Shown piece after piece: positions 31,396-44,063 of a DNA stretch of 64,000 bases. The notes beneath the pieces were generated by a model that did no database searches, had not been told where the DNA came from, and was given only the letters and a program-made list of their open reading frames with translations. Positions within the stretch are counted from its first letter, which is position 1, and each line of letters opens with the position of its first letter. Origin of the DNA: Neurospora crassa OR74A (taxonomy: Eukaryota > Ascomycota > Sordariomycetes > Sordariales > Sordariaceae); contig NC_026504.1 in assembly GCF_000182925.2 (NCBI RefSeq), positions 3,224,001 to 3,288,000 on the forward strand. Reading direction: 5' to 3'. The translations under genes and the position numbers were made by a program.

Positions 31396-32422
31396 AGACG
31401 GGTTGGAGAGTGAATCAGGTGTTGGTGATACCCGGTGGCTGCGAGGTCAGATGAGCTACGATCAGTTGGATAGGCTTTTCTGATATTGGATCCCACCCAT
31501 GATGAGTGAGTTCAGGAAGCTGCGGCCCAGGCGCAATTCTGGAGAATTACGGAACATACAGTTGTTAAAGGTAAACTGTTTTGGGCTGTTCAAAGTGGCA
31601 GGATGATCAAAAAGATTGGCGGAAGGTAGTGTGCTCGTGATTGATTACAATCATTGGGCAGACACGAGAAGGAAGGTAGGAAGGAATGCGCTGGGGGCTC
31701 CACGTCATTCGCTCCTTGTTGTTTGCATTCAGGCGCGCGGATCGCATGGGCGCCGGGAGTTTTCTGCTTTGCTGACACGTACTCCATACCTGCTCTTTTG
31801 CTGTCCGTTTTTGTTCTTTGATACCATTTCTTGGAGCCCCCTGTTTCGGTTACTTTTTGAGCGAGCAAGTGTGTCCGATTTTGGTGTGTTTTTGTGTGGC
31901 TGTTCGTTCCTGTCGTCCGTCCAGGGCAGGCAGATTGTTTACATTTGTTAGGATTACCGAAGTATATCATGGCATATTTTTTGTAATCTTTAGTATCATC
32001 CTGTGAATGATATATAACAAATAGCATTGGGAAGTTGACTCGTCAGGTACATATTTTTTATCGGATTTCTCCCTCTTCTACTATTACATATCCCTAGATA
32101 ACACGGTACCTACCCATCAGCAACCGCATTTTTAACACACTGCGTATCTATCTCTCCGGCATTAACCCTAACCCAAATGTTATCGCTGACAAGCAAAGTG
32201 TGTCACACCATCCAAGTCCTTTCTCACCTCACAAGAACTCGAGCTTCTCACCAATCACATCAATGTAACGCAACAATCACTCTGTCAGCACAACATGCCA
32301 AATCCCATGTTACGCTGAACACATTCATTTACCGCACACTCGGCTTTCCGAAAACGGAATTCGGCGGGCGGGCAATCTCCTTGACCTAGAGTCGCAGGCA
32401 CTAATTCACATCACCGTGAAAA
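31396..32422. other. Intergenic region, no gene
   Basis: This is the 3' flank of the Ser/Pro-rich gene and the promoter of the permease gene. A single TAACCCTAACCC motif at about 32163-32174 is too short to be a telomeric tract. No ORF with coding character was found. Confidence 0.4.
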
Positions 32423-34444
32423 ATGGCGCCATCAGGTTGGGGAGCCTCGAGAATGGATGGTGATGCTGCTGCCCGTGGTGCGCTTCTCCGCACCGCCAAC
32501 ACCAACAGCAGCGGCGACAAGACTAAGACAGCAGCGACAGAAATGACGGTGAACTACCATACCATCAACAACACCAACCACCGCTACGACAGTCCCCGAT
32601 CATCCGCAGACCTGACCTACCTCGATCCCGAGCCCTACGACTCCGACAACGACACTATGGGTTCATCCTCCTCACCCATTCTCGAATCCCAGCAGCAACT
32701 TCCCCATCACCGACGTGAAGGAGCAGAAGACCAAGAGGATGGACACGCCGCCGCCGCCGCTGCTGACCTCGTAACCACCACCGAATCCCGCTCACTCACC
32801 CGCGGCCTCGCCCAGCGCCACCTCTCCATGCTCGGCATCGCCGGCTCCATCGGCACCGGTCTGTTCCTGGGGCTCGGCGGTGCCGTCGCGCGCGGCGGTC
32901 CTCTCGGTGCGCTGCTGGGCTACTTTGTCATCGGCCTGATTGTGTGCGCGGTGCAGTTCGCCTTGGGGGAAGTCGCGTCCCTGTTGCCGGTAACGGGCAG
33001 CTTCGTGCGCCACGCCGAGTTCCTGGTCGACCCGGCCTGGGGGTTCGCGATTGGCTGGAATCTGGTGTATGGCAATGTCTTGTCCATCCCGAGCGAGATC
33101 ACGGCGATTTGTGTCTTGTTTGAGTACTGGACGGAGGGCCGCGTCAGCCCGGCCGTGTTTATTGTCTTTTTTGTGGTGGTGACGGTCGGGGTGGGGATGG
33201 CGCTCGTGCGGGTGTTTGGGGAGGTGGAGTTTGTTTTTGCAATGCTCAAGGTGGTGTTGGTGGTGTTTTTGATCTTGCTGGGGCTGGTGATTGATTTGGG
33301 GGGGATCCCGGGAACGGAGAGGATCGGGTTTCGGTATTGGAAGAGTCCGGGGCCGTTTGTGGAGTATATTGCCACGGGAGATTGGGGGAGGTTTTTGGGG
33401 TTTTGGAGCGTCATGACGGGGGCGGTGTTCTCGTTTGCGGGCGTGGAGAGTCTGGCGATGGCGGCGGCGGAGACGAGGAACCCCCGGAAGGCGATACCGA
33501 GGGCTTGCAAGCGCGTGTTTGCGAGGGTGGTGCTGTTTTATATGCTGGCGGTGCTGGTGGTTGGTATGTTGGTGGCGAGCGATGATCCGAGGCTCGATGG
33601 TAGCGGTGATAGCGTCGCGCAGAGCCCGTTCGTGATCGCGGCTTCGGCGGCGGGCATCAAGGCGATTCCATCGGTGGTCAACGCCATCGTGATTACTTCC
33701 GCGTGGTCTGCGTCTAACCAGAGCTTGTTGGCGGGCACGAGGGTCTTGTATGGACTGGCGCTGAAGGGACAAGCTCCCAAGATCTTCTTGCGGACTACGT
33801 CGTGGGGAACGCCGTACATGTGTGTACTCCTGTTTGGAGTTTTCATGTCTCTGAGCTTCATGAGTCTCTCGGAGCGCGCTATCAACGTGTTCTGGTGGTT
33901 GGTACGGCTGACCTCGGCGGGAGTATTGGTGTCTTGGTCATCCATCTTGGTGAATCATATCCGCTTGAGAAAGGCAATGGACAGGCAGGGCATTGCATAT
34001 ACCAGGCTGCCGTGGTCCAGCTGGTGGACTGGTAAGTTGTTGTCGTCAAAGCTAGATTCCAGATCTGAGACTGATCACTTTCCCGGTTATAGTCTACAGC
34101 TCGCCGGTAGCCCTGTTCATGTGCATCGTCATTCTCCTAACAGGAGGCTTCAGCGTTTTTACCAAGGGTAACTGGGATGCCGCTACATTTGTCTCCTCAT
34201 ACTTGTAAGTTCACCAACATCAATCAGACTATAGTCGCAAGGATACTAACGAATGACTAGGGACATTCCGATCGTCCTCATCGCCTACCTGGCTTGGAAG
34301 TTTTACAAGAAGACCAAGATCGTGTCCCTGGATGACGTCCCCCTTGATATTGCATTCGAGCAAGCCGAAGACGCCATTTTCGAGGACCCCGAAGAAGGGA
34401 AGACTAAAGGGTGGGCACGGGTTGTGAGTTGGATATGGGATTAG
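32423..34444 (+). CDS. Amino-acid permease, APC superfamily (YAT type)
   Basis: Exons 32423-34031, 34093-34204 and 34261-34444 give 634 residues (introns 61 and 56 bp). A polar N-terminal tail of about 125 residues precedes the transport domain, which starts at SRSLTRGLAQRHLSMLGIAG and SIGTGLFLGLGGAVARGGP, the classic TM1 signature of fungal amino-acid permeases. About 12 membrane segments follow, with GEVASLLPVTGSFVRHAEF, SFAGVESLAMAAAETRNPRK and SAWSASNQSLLAGTRVLYGL. The C-terminal tail is acidic (AEDAIFEDPEEGK). It probably imports amino acids with protons at the plasma membrane; specificity cannot be read. The N-terminal tail is longer than usual and has several Ser/Thr clusters. Confidence 0.93.
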
Positions 34445-36929
34445 AAGGAGAGGCGCTTACGGCCGGTACGTTTACGCAACGCTACGATACCGATGATGAC
34501 AATCACTTATGCATTTACACAGCCACAACATAGAGTTATATATCTTGCCATTTCCTACATTTCCTCCCTCTTCTAAACTTGCTTACCATGTGCTTAAGTA
34601 TCTGCAGCCTTGTGGAGTCGATGTCGCTTGGGTTCGCCGTTGCCTCGACGCATTACGGCTTGAGGTTAGCTGGAAATCTCACAACTACACTGCTCTTCTG
34701 AAGCGGTATTATTAGAAACAGTCGATGGTGGGTATTTAATCTGGCTTTTTTCGAAGGCCAGCGCAGGCAGGTGTATATAGTTAATCAACAAACCACCTTA
34801 TTCTACAGGCGGCATCCATTGGACCCTCGACACGGCCCCGGCCCCGGCCCCCGGCCCTATAGCCAACACATTGTGCATTTTTTGGAACGATATATCATTT
34901 GACGGACCACTTCCTGACCCAACGTGGCCTTTGTCACTTGGCAACGAATACTATCCTGGCCGCATAGGACCTTGCGTCCATGGTTCGTATACGGTCCCAT
35001 CTGTTTCCCATTTTTCCATTGACGATGGGTTTCTGCAACCATTGAGCATTATTCGGATGTGATTCTTTATTAATACGCGGATTCCACGCATTGTATTTGC
35101 CAGTCGAATATATGCTGCCCATGCTCAATTCGTTGTCATTTTCATGAAGGGCGTTTATAGCACACGATTTGTCCGTTCGATTGACCAAGACTATCAAACG
35201 GCTGGAACTCTGGCCCTATATATGTCTTCCCAGAAGTTCGGGGCATGATTGCACTGCACCTTCGCAGATAATCATGTACCGACCAACGGCGGGGTCCATG
35301 AAATTACAGAGGCAAGTGGGAGGTGAGATTGCTGATTATCATTTCCGTTTCTAGTCGTCCTGGCATGTCCCTCGTCCGAGATTGGCAGGTTGCTGTTGCG
35401 GACATGTCCAGGTTTGTTTTTTTCGAGACCCAAATCTCAAACATCGTGGACATTGGTGAAAATTGGGTGCATTTTCATCACATCATGGTTGAGCAGAGTA
35501 CATCGCTCATGTTCAGCGTTGTAGGTACGCCACTGATCCCTTGCTTCATTGCGTCTCTCATTGACTTGGCAGATGTATATATAGCACAAGCATACCTCCC
35601 TTTGGTTAGGTACATACTCGTGGTTTTTTCGGCCTGTTCAAACCAACATTTCAAGCATTATATCCACCACATTTTGCCTGACATGGTATCAACACATCTC
35701 AATTCAGTCTGTTTGGTCCAAGCCGGGAAATCAACAGCCTACCTTGGCCTGGAATTCGGTGTGGCACTCTCGGTTCCTACGTCTTCACTCCATTGAGGCT
35801 CTTTTCCCCTTCGGAAATCCGTGCTCATCCAGCTACTTTAGTCCCTGGATCGGCGAATGTGCTACCCCTGCTGGGTTCCCATGTTCTGGGTTACCCTCCC
35901 TCGGTCAACCGTCCCCCGCCGCCCCGATCCATGCCTTGGGTCGCATTCCATTGAAGCGGCAGGTCTCAAATATCCATGGGAACTGGGGTTGCCACTCTTC
36001 AGTTGATCAGACAGTCCCCCAGGGTATAAGTTCTGCCTTTTCCAATGTCATTTATCGGAACCGAATTGTGGTACGGAACCAAATAAACACAGCTGCGATT
36101 CCGGTTCGAGGTGGACTAAAGTCAAGGTGTCATCCGGTCTTCTCACCATCTCTTCACCTTCTTCAGATCTTCTCACATCGCTCACTCTCGTTGCCTACTT
36201 TCCGCGCAGACGGCCGCCTTTTCCCGTCTACTTGGCTTTTCTGCGCTTGTCATCGGACCAAGTAGACTGCTTGCTTCTTCGGCTCAACCCGGTTGTCAAA
36301 AATAGAGCACTTCAAACCTAGCGTGGCGGTTGGTTTCATCTTTTCCATTTTATGCGCAACTATTTGAGACTATTTCAACGTTCTAAACCCCAACGGCTTA
36401 GCTTTCGACCCTGAACAAGCATCATGAACAGGGTTGCCGTGCACCACCTCGTCTTTTGATTTTGGAGCTGTGGCTTTCTTTCTTCTTGTACAAGTGGATA
36501 TCAAAAAGCAACAACAACTCCCCATTATCTGGGTACAAAAGCCTCCTCCCTGTACCATCAATCTATAAAGACTGGTTTCGGGAAGAAAAAGATCATTTCC
36601 TTCATACCTGACAGCGTCGATCACCATACCTTGCCCGTGCCCACTAGGTGAGCCTCCTGCTTCTCCCCTGCGGATCATCCCCAGCCAATACACTCCTTGG
36701 TTACTATTACACGACATATACAATGACATGACACACGACACATACAACGCAGCCAGCCTCCCGTTCATCTATACTACCCCAACCCTTCTGTCCGTACCAT
36801 CTGGACTTTGGAATATCCAGAATACAGACTGTGTTTTTGATCGCACGAGACTTGGACCTGACCACGATTTCTAGCCAATTCGACGTTCATATTGAACAGT
36901 TATCCCGCCCTACACGACCCGCCGTCAAA
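34445..36929. other. 2.5-kb region without a recognisable gene
   Basis: ORFs of up to 173 codons (35323-35796, 35744-36265) overlap in different frames, have no domain and no clean splice pattern. A GGCCCC-type repeat lies at 34834-34857. The final few hundred bases should be the promoter of the small secreted protein gene. Confidence 0.4.
34834..34857. repeat. GGCCCC short tandem repeat
   Basis: About four GGCCCC-like units form a very C/G-rich island inside AT-leaning intergenic sequence. Confidence 0.7.
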
Positions 36930-37320
36930 ATGAAGGCAAGTAAACTCCGTCTTGTGAAACCTCAACTCCCTTCCTGCACATCTGCAGCGTTCCAAAAGAC
37001 CAAACCTCACTTTCCTTACCTTCGCCTTTATACCCAACCCTCGACTAACTCTCCCACCACCAAAGACCTCCATCGCCCTCATCACCCTCCTCAGCTTCTT
37101 CACCGCCGGAGCTGTTGCTTTGCCTACTGGCCAACAAGCCACCGAGGGTCCCGCAAAACCCAACGTCAATGCCGTCCAGGTCAACTACGGCACCCCGAGG
37201 TGCCCCGATCCGCGGCTCGATGCGCTGTGCATGGCTAACAATGCCGATGCGTACTGCGATGCGCAGGGGTTCCATAATAATTTTATGAAGACTTGCAAGG
37301 CTTGCTACTGTGAGCAGTGA
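36930..37320 (+). CDS. Small secreted cysteine-rich protein, two-codon first exon, GC-AG intron
   Basis: Exon 1 is only ATG AAG (36930-36935). A 130-bp intron begins GCAAGT, the standard non-canonical GC donor context (AAG before GCAAGT), has CTAAC at about 37045 and ends AAAG. Exon 2 (37066-37320) completes an 86-residue protein. The join creates a textbook signal peptide, MKTSIALITLLSFFTAGAVA, which neither exon shows alone. The mature part of about 65 residues has six cysteines (RC, LC, YC, TC, CYC) and no known domain. Such proteins in fungi are often effectors, wall-associated or antimicrobial; none of these is shown here. Confidence 0.78.
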
Positions 37321-38878
37321 TGCAATGCAAGGGCTGTCTAGCCGATAGTAGAGAAGGATTGGATTAGCGAGCTGTGACGGAGGATTGGATTTGAGAAAGG
37401 GAAAAATGGAAGCTGAGGGAAGAAATTATATGGAAAATATGATTGGAAATAGGGAAATATACTTGAGTTTGAGAGAGGTTGAGGAAGAGTCGGCAGGTTG
37501 TTTCGACATTAATAAGGATAAGCGAACTTCGGAATGTTTTTGGGGACTAGATGGAACATTGTTCTACCAGGTATTTCCTACATTGGAAGCAGATTTTCGG
37601 ATCAAAAAACCAGTTAAAGATCAGTGAATTGAACTATTCCGCTGAGGTATACTAAAGAAGAAAGCAAGCCATGTATGTATGTGATGTGATGTGATGAGAA
37701 GTGGAAGTTCGTAACTTTCATTCAATTACCGTACATACCGGTTGTGGCGAGCCAGGTCTAATGGGTGTTTCAGGTAAACATCACATGCTAACCAGCAAAA
37801 TTGATGGTATCTAGCTTGTGGCCACTAATTTTGCTAGAGCTAGCGTCTCGTGAAGGTGTGTTTCTCTTCTTTTCCAGTTATTTCTTGTATTCCCCCTTTC
37901 CGTAATATTTTGGACGTTTCCGCCAGGCGATTTTCATGGTGGTTTGTCTTGGTCTTGTGAAGAGCATACGGGATGGTACCAGCTCGACATAAGTGGTCAG
38001 CTAGCGAGGGCTGAACGACAGACAACAAGTCGAAATTCTATCGCTGATAGTTCAAATAGTCTTGAATTGATTCTCCGCGGAAATAGCAGATGGTCTGTGG
38101 AAGATGCAAGTAAAAACCTCGTCAAGTCACCCGCCCTCAAACAGGCAGTTAGTGATCCCCACACGCTATGCACTCCGACACAATCTGCGGAACCCACTAT
38201 TGGGATTTCCCATAACAGCTGTAGGTAGCACTTAGATACTGGGATACCTAGTCCAAGGCCCATTTTATGGGCGATATAGAGGTCTTCCCGTAACCAATTC
38301 CCCAGCCTGGCGATAACATCACATCGCAAGTTTCCGACTGACGTCTTGATGACAAATCTCTCCACTGACATTGATGATGATGCGGTCATTACTTGAAGGT
38401 GTTTCGAATGAATGTTGATTGAAGAGTGCAAAAGCATCGCATGTATGTCAACAGACGACAAAAAAGCACTGAGTATTGTTTCAGAAGAACCAACACAGCA
38501 GTCTCGTCGAGTCGCCGTCACTACCCGAACTCACACCAGCCTTAAATCCATACGGCCGTCAATTGGAACCACAATATAATACACGTAGTTTCTCGTGTAT
38601 CATCCATGATTATTTACGGAATACTTACGTACATCTAGAAGATTTCGACCAACCACGGGGATCGCTTCACCGGGAGAGGCGGGTCGACGTGAAGAACCCA
38701 AGACTGTGGGTAAACGATGAGTCAGCTTCCCCAGTTCTTCTTGATCGACGATATATGTGAAATAAATGCTCATTGTTCGCCTCGCCAACCATGGTAGAAT
38801 AAATATCAACATCCAGAGATAAAGAACATAACTTGATTGCTTGTGTCCCAAATCATCCACCAAAATCCCAACATCACC
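37321..38878. other. Intergenic region with one doubtful ORF
   Basis: A 174-codon minus-strand ORF (37997-38521) is the only long frame; it has no domain. A TGTATG/TGATG microsatellite lies at about 37670-37695. Nothing else was recognised. Confidence 0.35.
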
Positions 38879-39719
38879 ATGTGCCCCAACACCGATACCG
38901 TCGGCCTCCACGGCTGGACCGCTGTGCCTGTCGATGCCGATGCCATCTTCGAAGGAAAGCCGTACCTCAACGAGCCCACTCCCGTCTCGCTCTCGGATAT
39001 TGCCTGGCCATCCGATGATCCCATCGTAGCCAAAGTCCAAGAATACGCCAAGGAGAAGCTTCCCATCGAGACCTACAACCACTCCATGCGAGTTTTCCAC
39101 TGGGGTAAGCTATATCCTCTCATCACCATACTCATCCTCATCCTTTTCACTCCCCACCTAGTACTCAAGGCTAATTAAACATTGCAACAAAAAAAAAATA
39201 GCAACCATTATCGCCCGCCAACAATTTCCCACCCACGCCTCTTCTCTCTCGCCTTCCACCCTCGCCCTCACCTGCCTCCTGCACGACATCGGCACCACCC
39301 CCGCCGCCCGCGCCAGCACCCAACTCTCCTTCGAGTTCCAAGGCGGCTTCATCGCCCTCCAGCTCATCCAGCACCAACTCGGCGGCGCGCAATCCCAAGC
39401 CGAAGCCGTCGCCGAGGCCATCATCCGCCACCAGGACCAGGGCACCGTCGGCACCATCACCTTTCTGGGACAGCTGATCCAGCTGGCGACCGTGTATGAC
39501 AATATGAGCGAACGGCCGTATTTGGTGCACCCGCAGACGCGGGAGCAGGTGGTCACCAAGTTCAAGAGGTGTGGGTGGAGTAGGTGCTTTAGTAAGTCGC
39601 TTAGAGCCGAGCTGGAGGAGAAGCCGTGGGCGCATACGACGCATTTGGGCAGTGAGAAGTTTCCGAATGGGGTTCGGTTCAATAAGTTGATGGAGGAGTA
39701 TGATGCTTGGACAGAATGA
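38879..39719 (+). CDS. Cyanamide hydratase-like HD-domain protein
   Basis: Exons 38879-39104 and 39202-39719 are joined over a 97-bp intron (GTAAGC donor, A-tract then TAG acceptor) to give 247 residues. The HD-type metal site is visible: a His in TYNHSMRVFHW, the HD pair in LTCLLHDIGTT, a downstream His in AEAIIRHQDQGTVG, and an Asp in LATVYDNMSERP. The order matches fungal cyanamide hydratases and yeast DDI2/DDI3, which hydrate cyanamide to urea. No targeting signal is seen. The purpose in fungi that do not meet cyanamide is unclear, and detoxification of nitriles is often proposed. Confidence 0.92.
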
Positions 39720-40585
39720 TGGGGAGGTTAGAGAGGGAGAGGGAGAAAGTAGAGAATAGAGGCTGTGTGTCTCTTTGCAGCCTGTGAAGGGAGGGAAGAA
39801 GGGAAGAAATGATAAGTAAGTGAAAAGAAAAATGTGATAAGGGGGACTGAACCCGATTTGATGTAAATGTGTCGTCGCGAGCATGGTGTGCAACATGAAT
39901 GGTTTGTAATCATTGACGGATGGACTGCTACTCGGGAGAGAGATAGGTTCTCTGCGCTGTCTGGTGTCCAAATCACATGTAGTGTCTGTTTGTTAGACAT
40001 GGAGGATACCCATGCTAAGATTGGAGAGAAATATATTGGGCCAGATACGGGCCTTGCTCGGAAAGATAGCCGTGTCTGAACTCTCACGCCGAACGAGGAC
40101 TATTCGTTTTCGCTAGAACTTGTTTGGTACGTTGAGAGTTTTCTTGCGAGTGAGAGAACGAGATGAGTTGCTTAAGACTGGGATTGGTTACTTACCCTTA
40201 GATAATCCGTCATTGCGCGAGAACAAGGGCGTCTAAAATATGAAGGCGCAAGTAAGTACCTCAACATATCTTATCACTCTTGACTGCTCAACGATGTGTT
40301 CGAATTCGACAGCGCCAGTGAAATCCTCCTATTCAACCGATGGCCGAACTTGCAAATCGACACTCCTCATTCCTCAACATATGGAGCTGTGAAGTTAGTT
40401 CAAGCCAGGAAAATCACATGAGAAACATGAGTGAAGCATATGCGATAATTTCGATACGCGAATTTCTCGCGTATGCGCCACGGTGACATTGAATGATGCA
40501 ATGTTCCTCATACAGCCCAAGTGAGTAGCATGCATGAACAGTAATAAGCCAAGGAGCTGCATTAAGATCTTTAACAACAGCAAAA
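39720..40585. other. Intergenic region, no gene
   Basis: This is the 3' flank of the cyanamide hydratase-like gene up to tRNA-Gly. Short ORFs on both strands have no domain. Confidence 0.45.
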
Positions 40586-40656
40586 GCGCCAGTGGTTTAG
40601 TGGTAAAATCCATCGTTGCCATCGATGGGCCCCGCGTTCGATTCGCGGCTGGCGCA
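40586..40656 (+). tRNA. tRNA-Gly(GCC), no intron
   Basis: The acceptor GCGCCAG pairs with CTGGCGC, the anticodon stem CATCG/CGATG carries loop TT-GCC-AT, and the T arm is CCGCG-TTCGATT-CGCGG. The discriminator is A. A T-tract (TTCTTTTG, then ten Ts) follows. Confidence 0.97.
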
Positions 40657-40885
40657 ATTCTTTTGACTTTTTTTTTTGTTCCGCATTCTTTGTGTCCTAA
40701 ATATCTCATTGCCCTTGGCACTAGGTATCTTTCAATTTCCGGCCAGTATCCAAACCCAAACACGACTCATCTTTATCTACTCAAAATTCGGGAGCTTGGA
40801 TGGGGATATCATCAAAGGAACCTCCATGTTTCCGGACATTCATTCCCACTAGTGCAAACCACTTCTTCTCAAATCTCAGCCTCCG

Positions 40886-43180
40886 CTAAACCGCGCTCCC
40901 AGCGGAGTGCTTTCTCCTTCTATGCATTCCTTCGATGCTGCCCGTCACATCAAACTCCATCGACCTCCCGAGCTCCAGTTCGGTCGATGCTCTCCCCAGG
41001 CCGTCACCCATACCTCTACTGCCCCGCCTAAGACCCATGAGATCCATATCTTCCAATTCTTCATCTACAATCCCGTCCATCTTCTCCAACATGTCGAGCA
41101 CCTCTTGCGGCGGCTCCGTCCTGAACAGCGCGTGGATATCGGCATAGGGGTTCAGACCAAAGAACCACTTACTGTCCTCTCCGTCACCTGCACTGGGCGT
41201 AGCGGATTTGGCCCACACCCGTCTACGCTCGTAAAGTGCGATCATCAGGAGGACCGGGAAGTTGATGACTTTGATGGCTGCAACGTTGATGTGGTGGAAC
41301 ATGGCTGGACCGACTACCAACTTCAGTGGGAGCATAACTGCCAAAGCGAGTAGGTTAAACGGAGGCGGATAAGCGAAAATAGAGTCGCTCTTGACGCCCT
41401 GGAATGTTAAGACGGCACGGCGGAAATAAATTTCCGCCTGTGCATTGGAGATAATCTTGGAGAAGGTGTTGGTGAGCATGGCGACAAGGATGGTCAAGAA
41501 AAGGGTGTTGCCGAGGAAGGCAAACGTCACGGCCAAGGCAGGGCCGAGGATGGTGTGGAAGTCGGCCGTCCGTTCGATGCCGGTGCCATCGAGTCCAAAC
41601 CAGATCCACAGAAGCCATTTTCCAATGGTGGCCCAGCCTGGACGATCCTCGATGGAGGACTGGGCCGTTACTAAACCTGCGGCGACATCGGCAGGATCCG
41701 GGGGCGCGCCCGTGCGCATCAGCCAGAGAAGGCCGAGCAAGAAGCCGGTAAAACACCATATGGCGATAAACGTAAGTCGGGTGAAATCACGCATCATTGC
41801 GTGTAGGGCGATGAAGACAATGTTGTCTGGCATGAGAGTGAAGGCTATGCGGGTAAGTAGAACCGGGGCGGCGACGCAGAGGATAGGTATGGCGTAGTCG
41901 GCCTCGGGGTAAAACCACAATTCCGCAAACCGTACAACGCCATATACTCCAAAGATGAAGGTAAAAGTAAGGTCGAGGAAGCTCCAAAGGTTTTGAGCGT
42001 GTACCTCCCAGCCGTGTTCGACCAGAGCGGCAAACTGTTCTAGGACCCAGCCGGTTGTATATATCACAAAGGCAGCCTCGAAACCCCCAAATGGACTTCC
42101 ACCTCCGTCATAAAAGTCGTTTCGATGTGTCATGGTCAACACATACAGGCCTAGAAGGATGGTGAAGTGGGCGAGTTCGAGAAGATTTCGTAGTCGAGGA
42201 ACGATCAGTCGGCGATGGTTGAGTATGGAAGCCCGCCGTGGTTCGTAAAGCGATACAGGGTGGTACTTGTAATGGTCTGGGAGGATATCGACAAACGAGA
42301 GCGGAGTGTACACAACTTGGCCGCGGTAGACAGCGTTGACGATGCGCTGACATGCGACTGACCCGATCAGGAACTTGCTCTCTGACAAAATGGCCAACTC
42401 GAGTGCCGTAAGTTTCCGCTCGTGACCGCCACGGTCTTGATACGGCCATTGTAAAGAGCGTCGGTATCGGCGAAGCGGATCGGGTGCGGCGTCAAACGGA
42501 TCGAACCCTGAAACCAGAATATTGGCAAGGAGCAAGAGTCCTGGACGATCTGGGTGGTCTTGGTGAAAGCGTCGAAGTACGCGGGTAGCCAGCAGTTCGC
42601 AGAGAGCGGCTCGAGAGTTGTTGACAGCCACATAGAGGGACTCGTCTGTCGCGGAACGTTGAAACTGGACGCGATTGGCGAGGAGGCAGTAGACGACTGA
42701 GAGGTTGTCGGGACTATACAGCTTCTCAACTAGGGGCCGAACCATCATATTGTCCATGCGAGGCGTCTGCAGTTGGTCGAGTGTATAGGGGTCGTCGATG
42801 GCGGCAATCACCAAGCGTCGGATCCTGTGGTTTGCCTGTTAGCCATTGCCAGGCTCTTATTTGTCCCCTTCCAAGCCCTATTCGTACCGATGTATGGTGA
42901 CATAGACCGGCAACACTTGAGAGGCGTCACCGGCCAGGTAGATGAGCTCGGCAGCATCCAGGCCTACTTGACTGCCGGGGGCAATGCGCCCACGGCGACC
43001 GAAGAGGGGGGCCACGTTGTTGGATCCGGATTGATGTTGGAGTTCAATGTCGCTGTTCTCGCTGGTGTAGCTAGCCTCACTGGCGCCGCCGTCGTCGTGG
43101 AAGGGGTCGGACTCCAGGGGGGCGGGATGTGAAGGGTCATCGGGGGGTTGTGTGCTGGGGTGGATGTTGGAAACAGCCAT
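40886..43180 (-). CDS. YVC1: Yvc1/TRPY-type vacuolar cation channel
   Basis: Exons 43180-42888 and 42824-40886 (63-bp intron, CTAAC then CAG) give 743 residues. The N-terminal cytosolic region of about 240 residues contains the segment from IRRLVIAAIDDPYTLDQL onward usual in fungal TRPY channels. Six or more membrane segments follow, including LLELAHFTILLGLYVLTM, LTRIAFTLMPDNIVFIA, LTFIAIWCFTGFLLGLLW and FLGNTLFLTILVAMLTNTF. The pore motif WFGLDGTG is present. The C-terminal tail has an acidic run (DEELEDMD). Known Yvc1 releases calcium from the vacuole on stretch or calcium signals. Both length and pattern fit. Confidence 0.9.
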
Positions 43181-44063
43181 CTTATATAACGACGGTGGTG
43201 GTGGTGGTGTAGCAGGATCAACGAAGCAAAGGAGGGAGTTGGAGCAGTCGAGATGACAGGACGGTTACGCCAAGGCACTGGGCATCTGTATCTAGTTAAG
43301 GACCGTCATGGCGTCGACGGTGTTGCCCTGCAACATGGAGAAAGTAGTAGCTAATGGTTACAACCCGGATGGCCGGGAGAAGCGTGGAGAGTGGGTTCCG
43401 GTACACAGTCGAGGTTGGCTCCATTTGTCATGGTTCATTATCCATCATTGAAGCCCCTCCGAGCCGGTACCGCCAACGGGAGAGGCGGTACTCAGGAGTG
43501 CCAGCTAGCCAAGGGGGAAACATGGACAGCCCCGGCTTAGACTAGTGGGAAGGACGGAGTGATGGAGGTCGTCCCTGAGGGAGGGTGGAGCCAGAATCCA
43601 TTGTATGTTCTGGACTCGAGCTGATTTGGTTGGCATGGTCAGGTGGACGATCAGACAGCAGAAGTGGAAAAGGCGCTTTGAAAAGGCGGTACGTTGGGAC
43701 GTTGGGAAGAGAATATTAGTCGTCAAGTTGGGGTTGGTTGCCCGGTTGGCAGTTCCATGAATACTGTGCCACACCACATCCGTCGCTGCAGAAATACTGT
43801 ACATAGTGTTTTCGGGGTATGTTTCAGATCGCGCATCTCATCTGCGGCATCATCTGTTAGTGGAGATATGGCGGGGCTAAAGCACTGCTTAACATGGGCT
43901 AACAGTAGCGTTGGTTCCCATAACGTAATTTCTGCATCTTCCGCTTCGGCCACTTCAGCCTTGATCAGCCTTGGCAACTTGGCAATTACGTTACGCGTGA
44001 TTAGCTCATCACTGCTCGTATTCTTTATGAAGAGTGTACACTTCTCGTCGCAGATGGCAAAGA
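43181..44063. other. Upstream region of the channel gene, no gene
   Basis: A GGT/CCACCACC-rich patch near 43190-43210 lies just upstream of the channel start. The remaining ORFs (43694-44254 plus, 43723-44097 minus) are not supported by domains. Confidence 0.4.

Noticed and set aside
32792-33772. 326-codon minus-strand ORF opposite the permease
   Set aside because: Translation is Arg/His/Gln-rich, typical of an antisense frame of a GC-rich membrane-protein gene.
37997-38521. 174-codon minus-strand ORF
   Set aside because: No start context, domain, intron or neighbour supports it; it could be chance. Not excluded as a lineage-specific gene.
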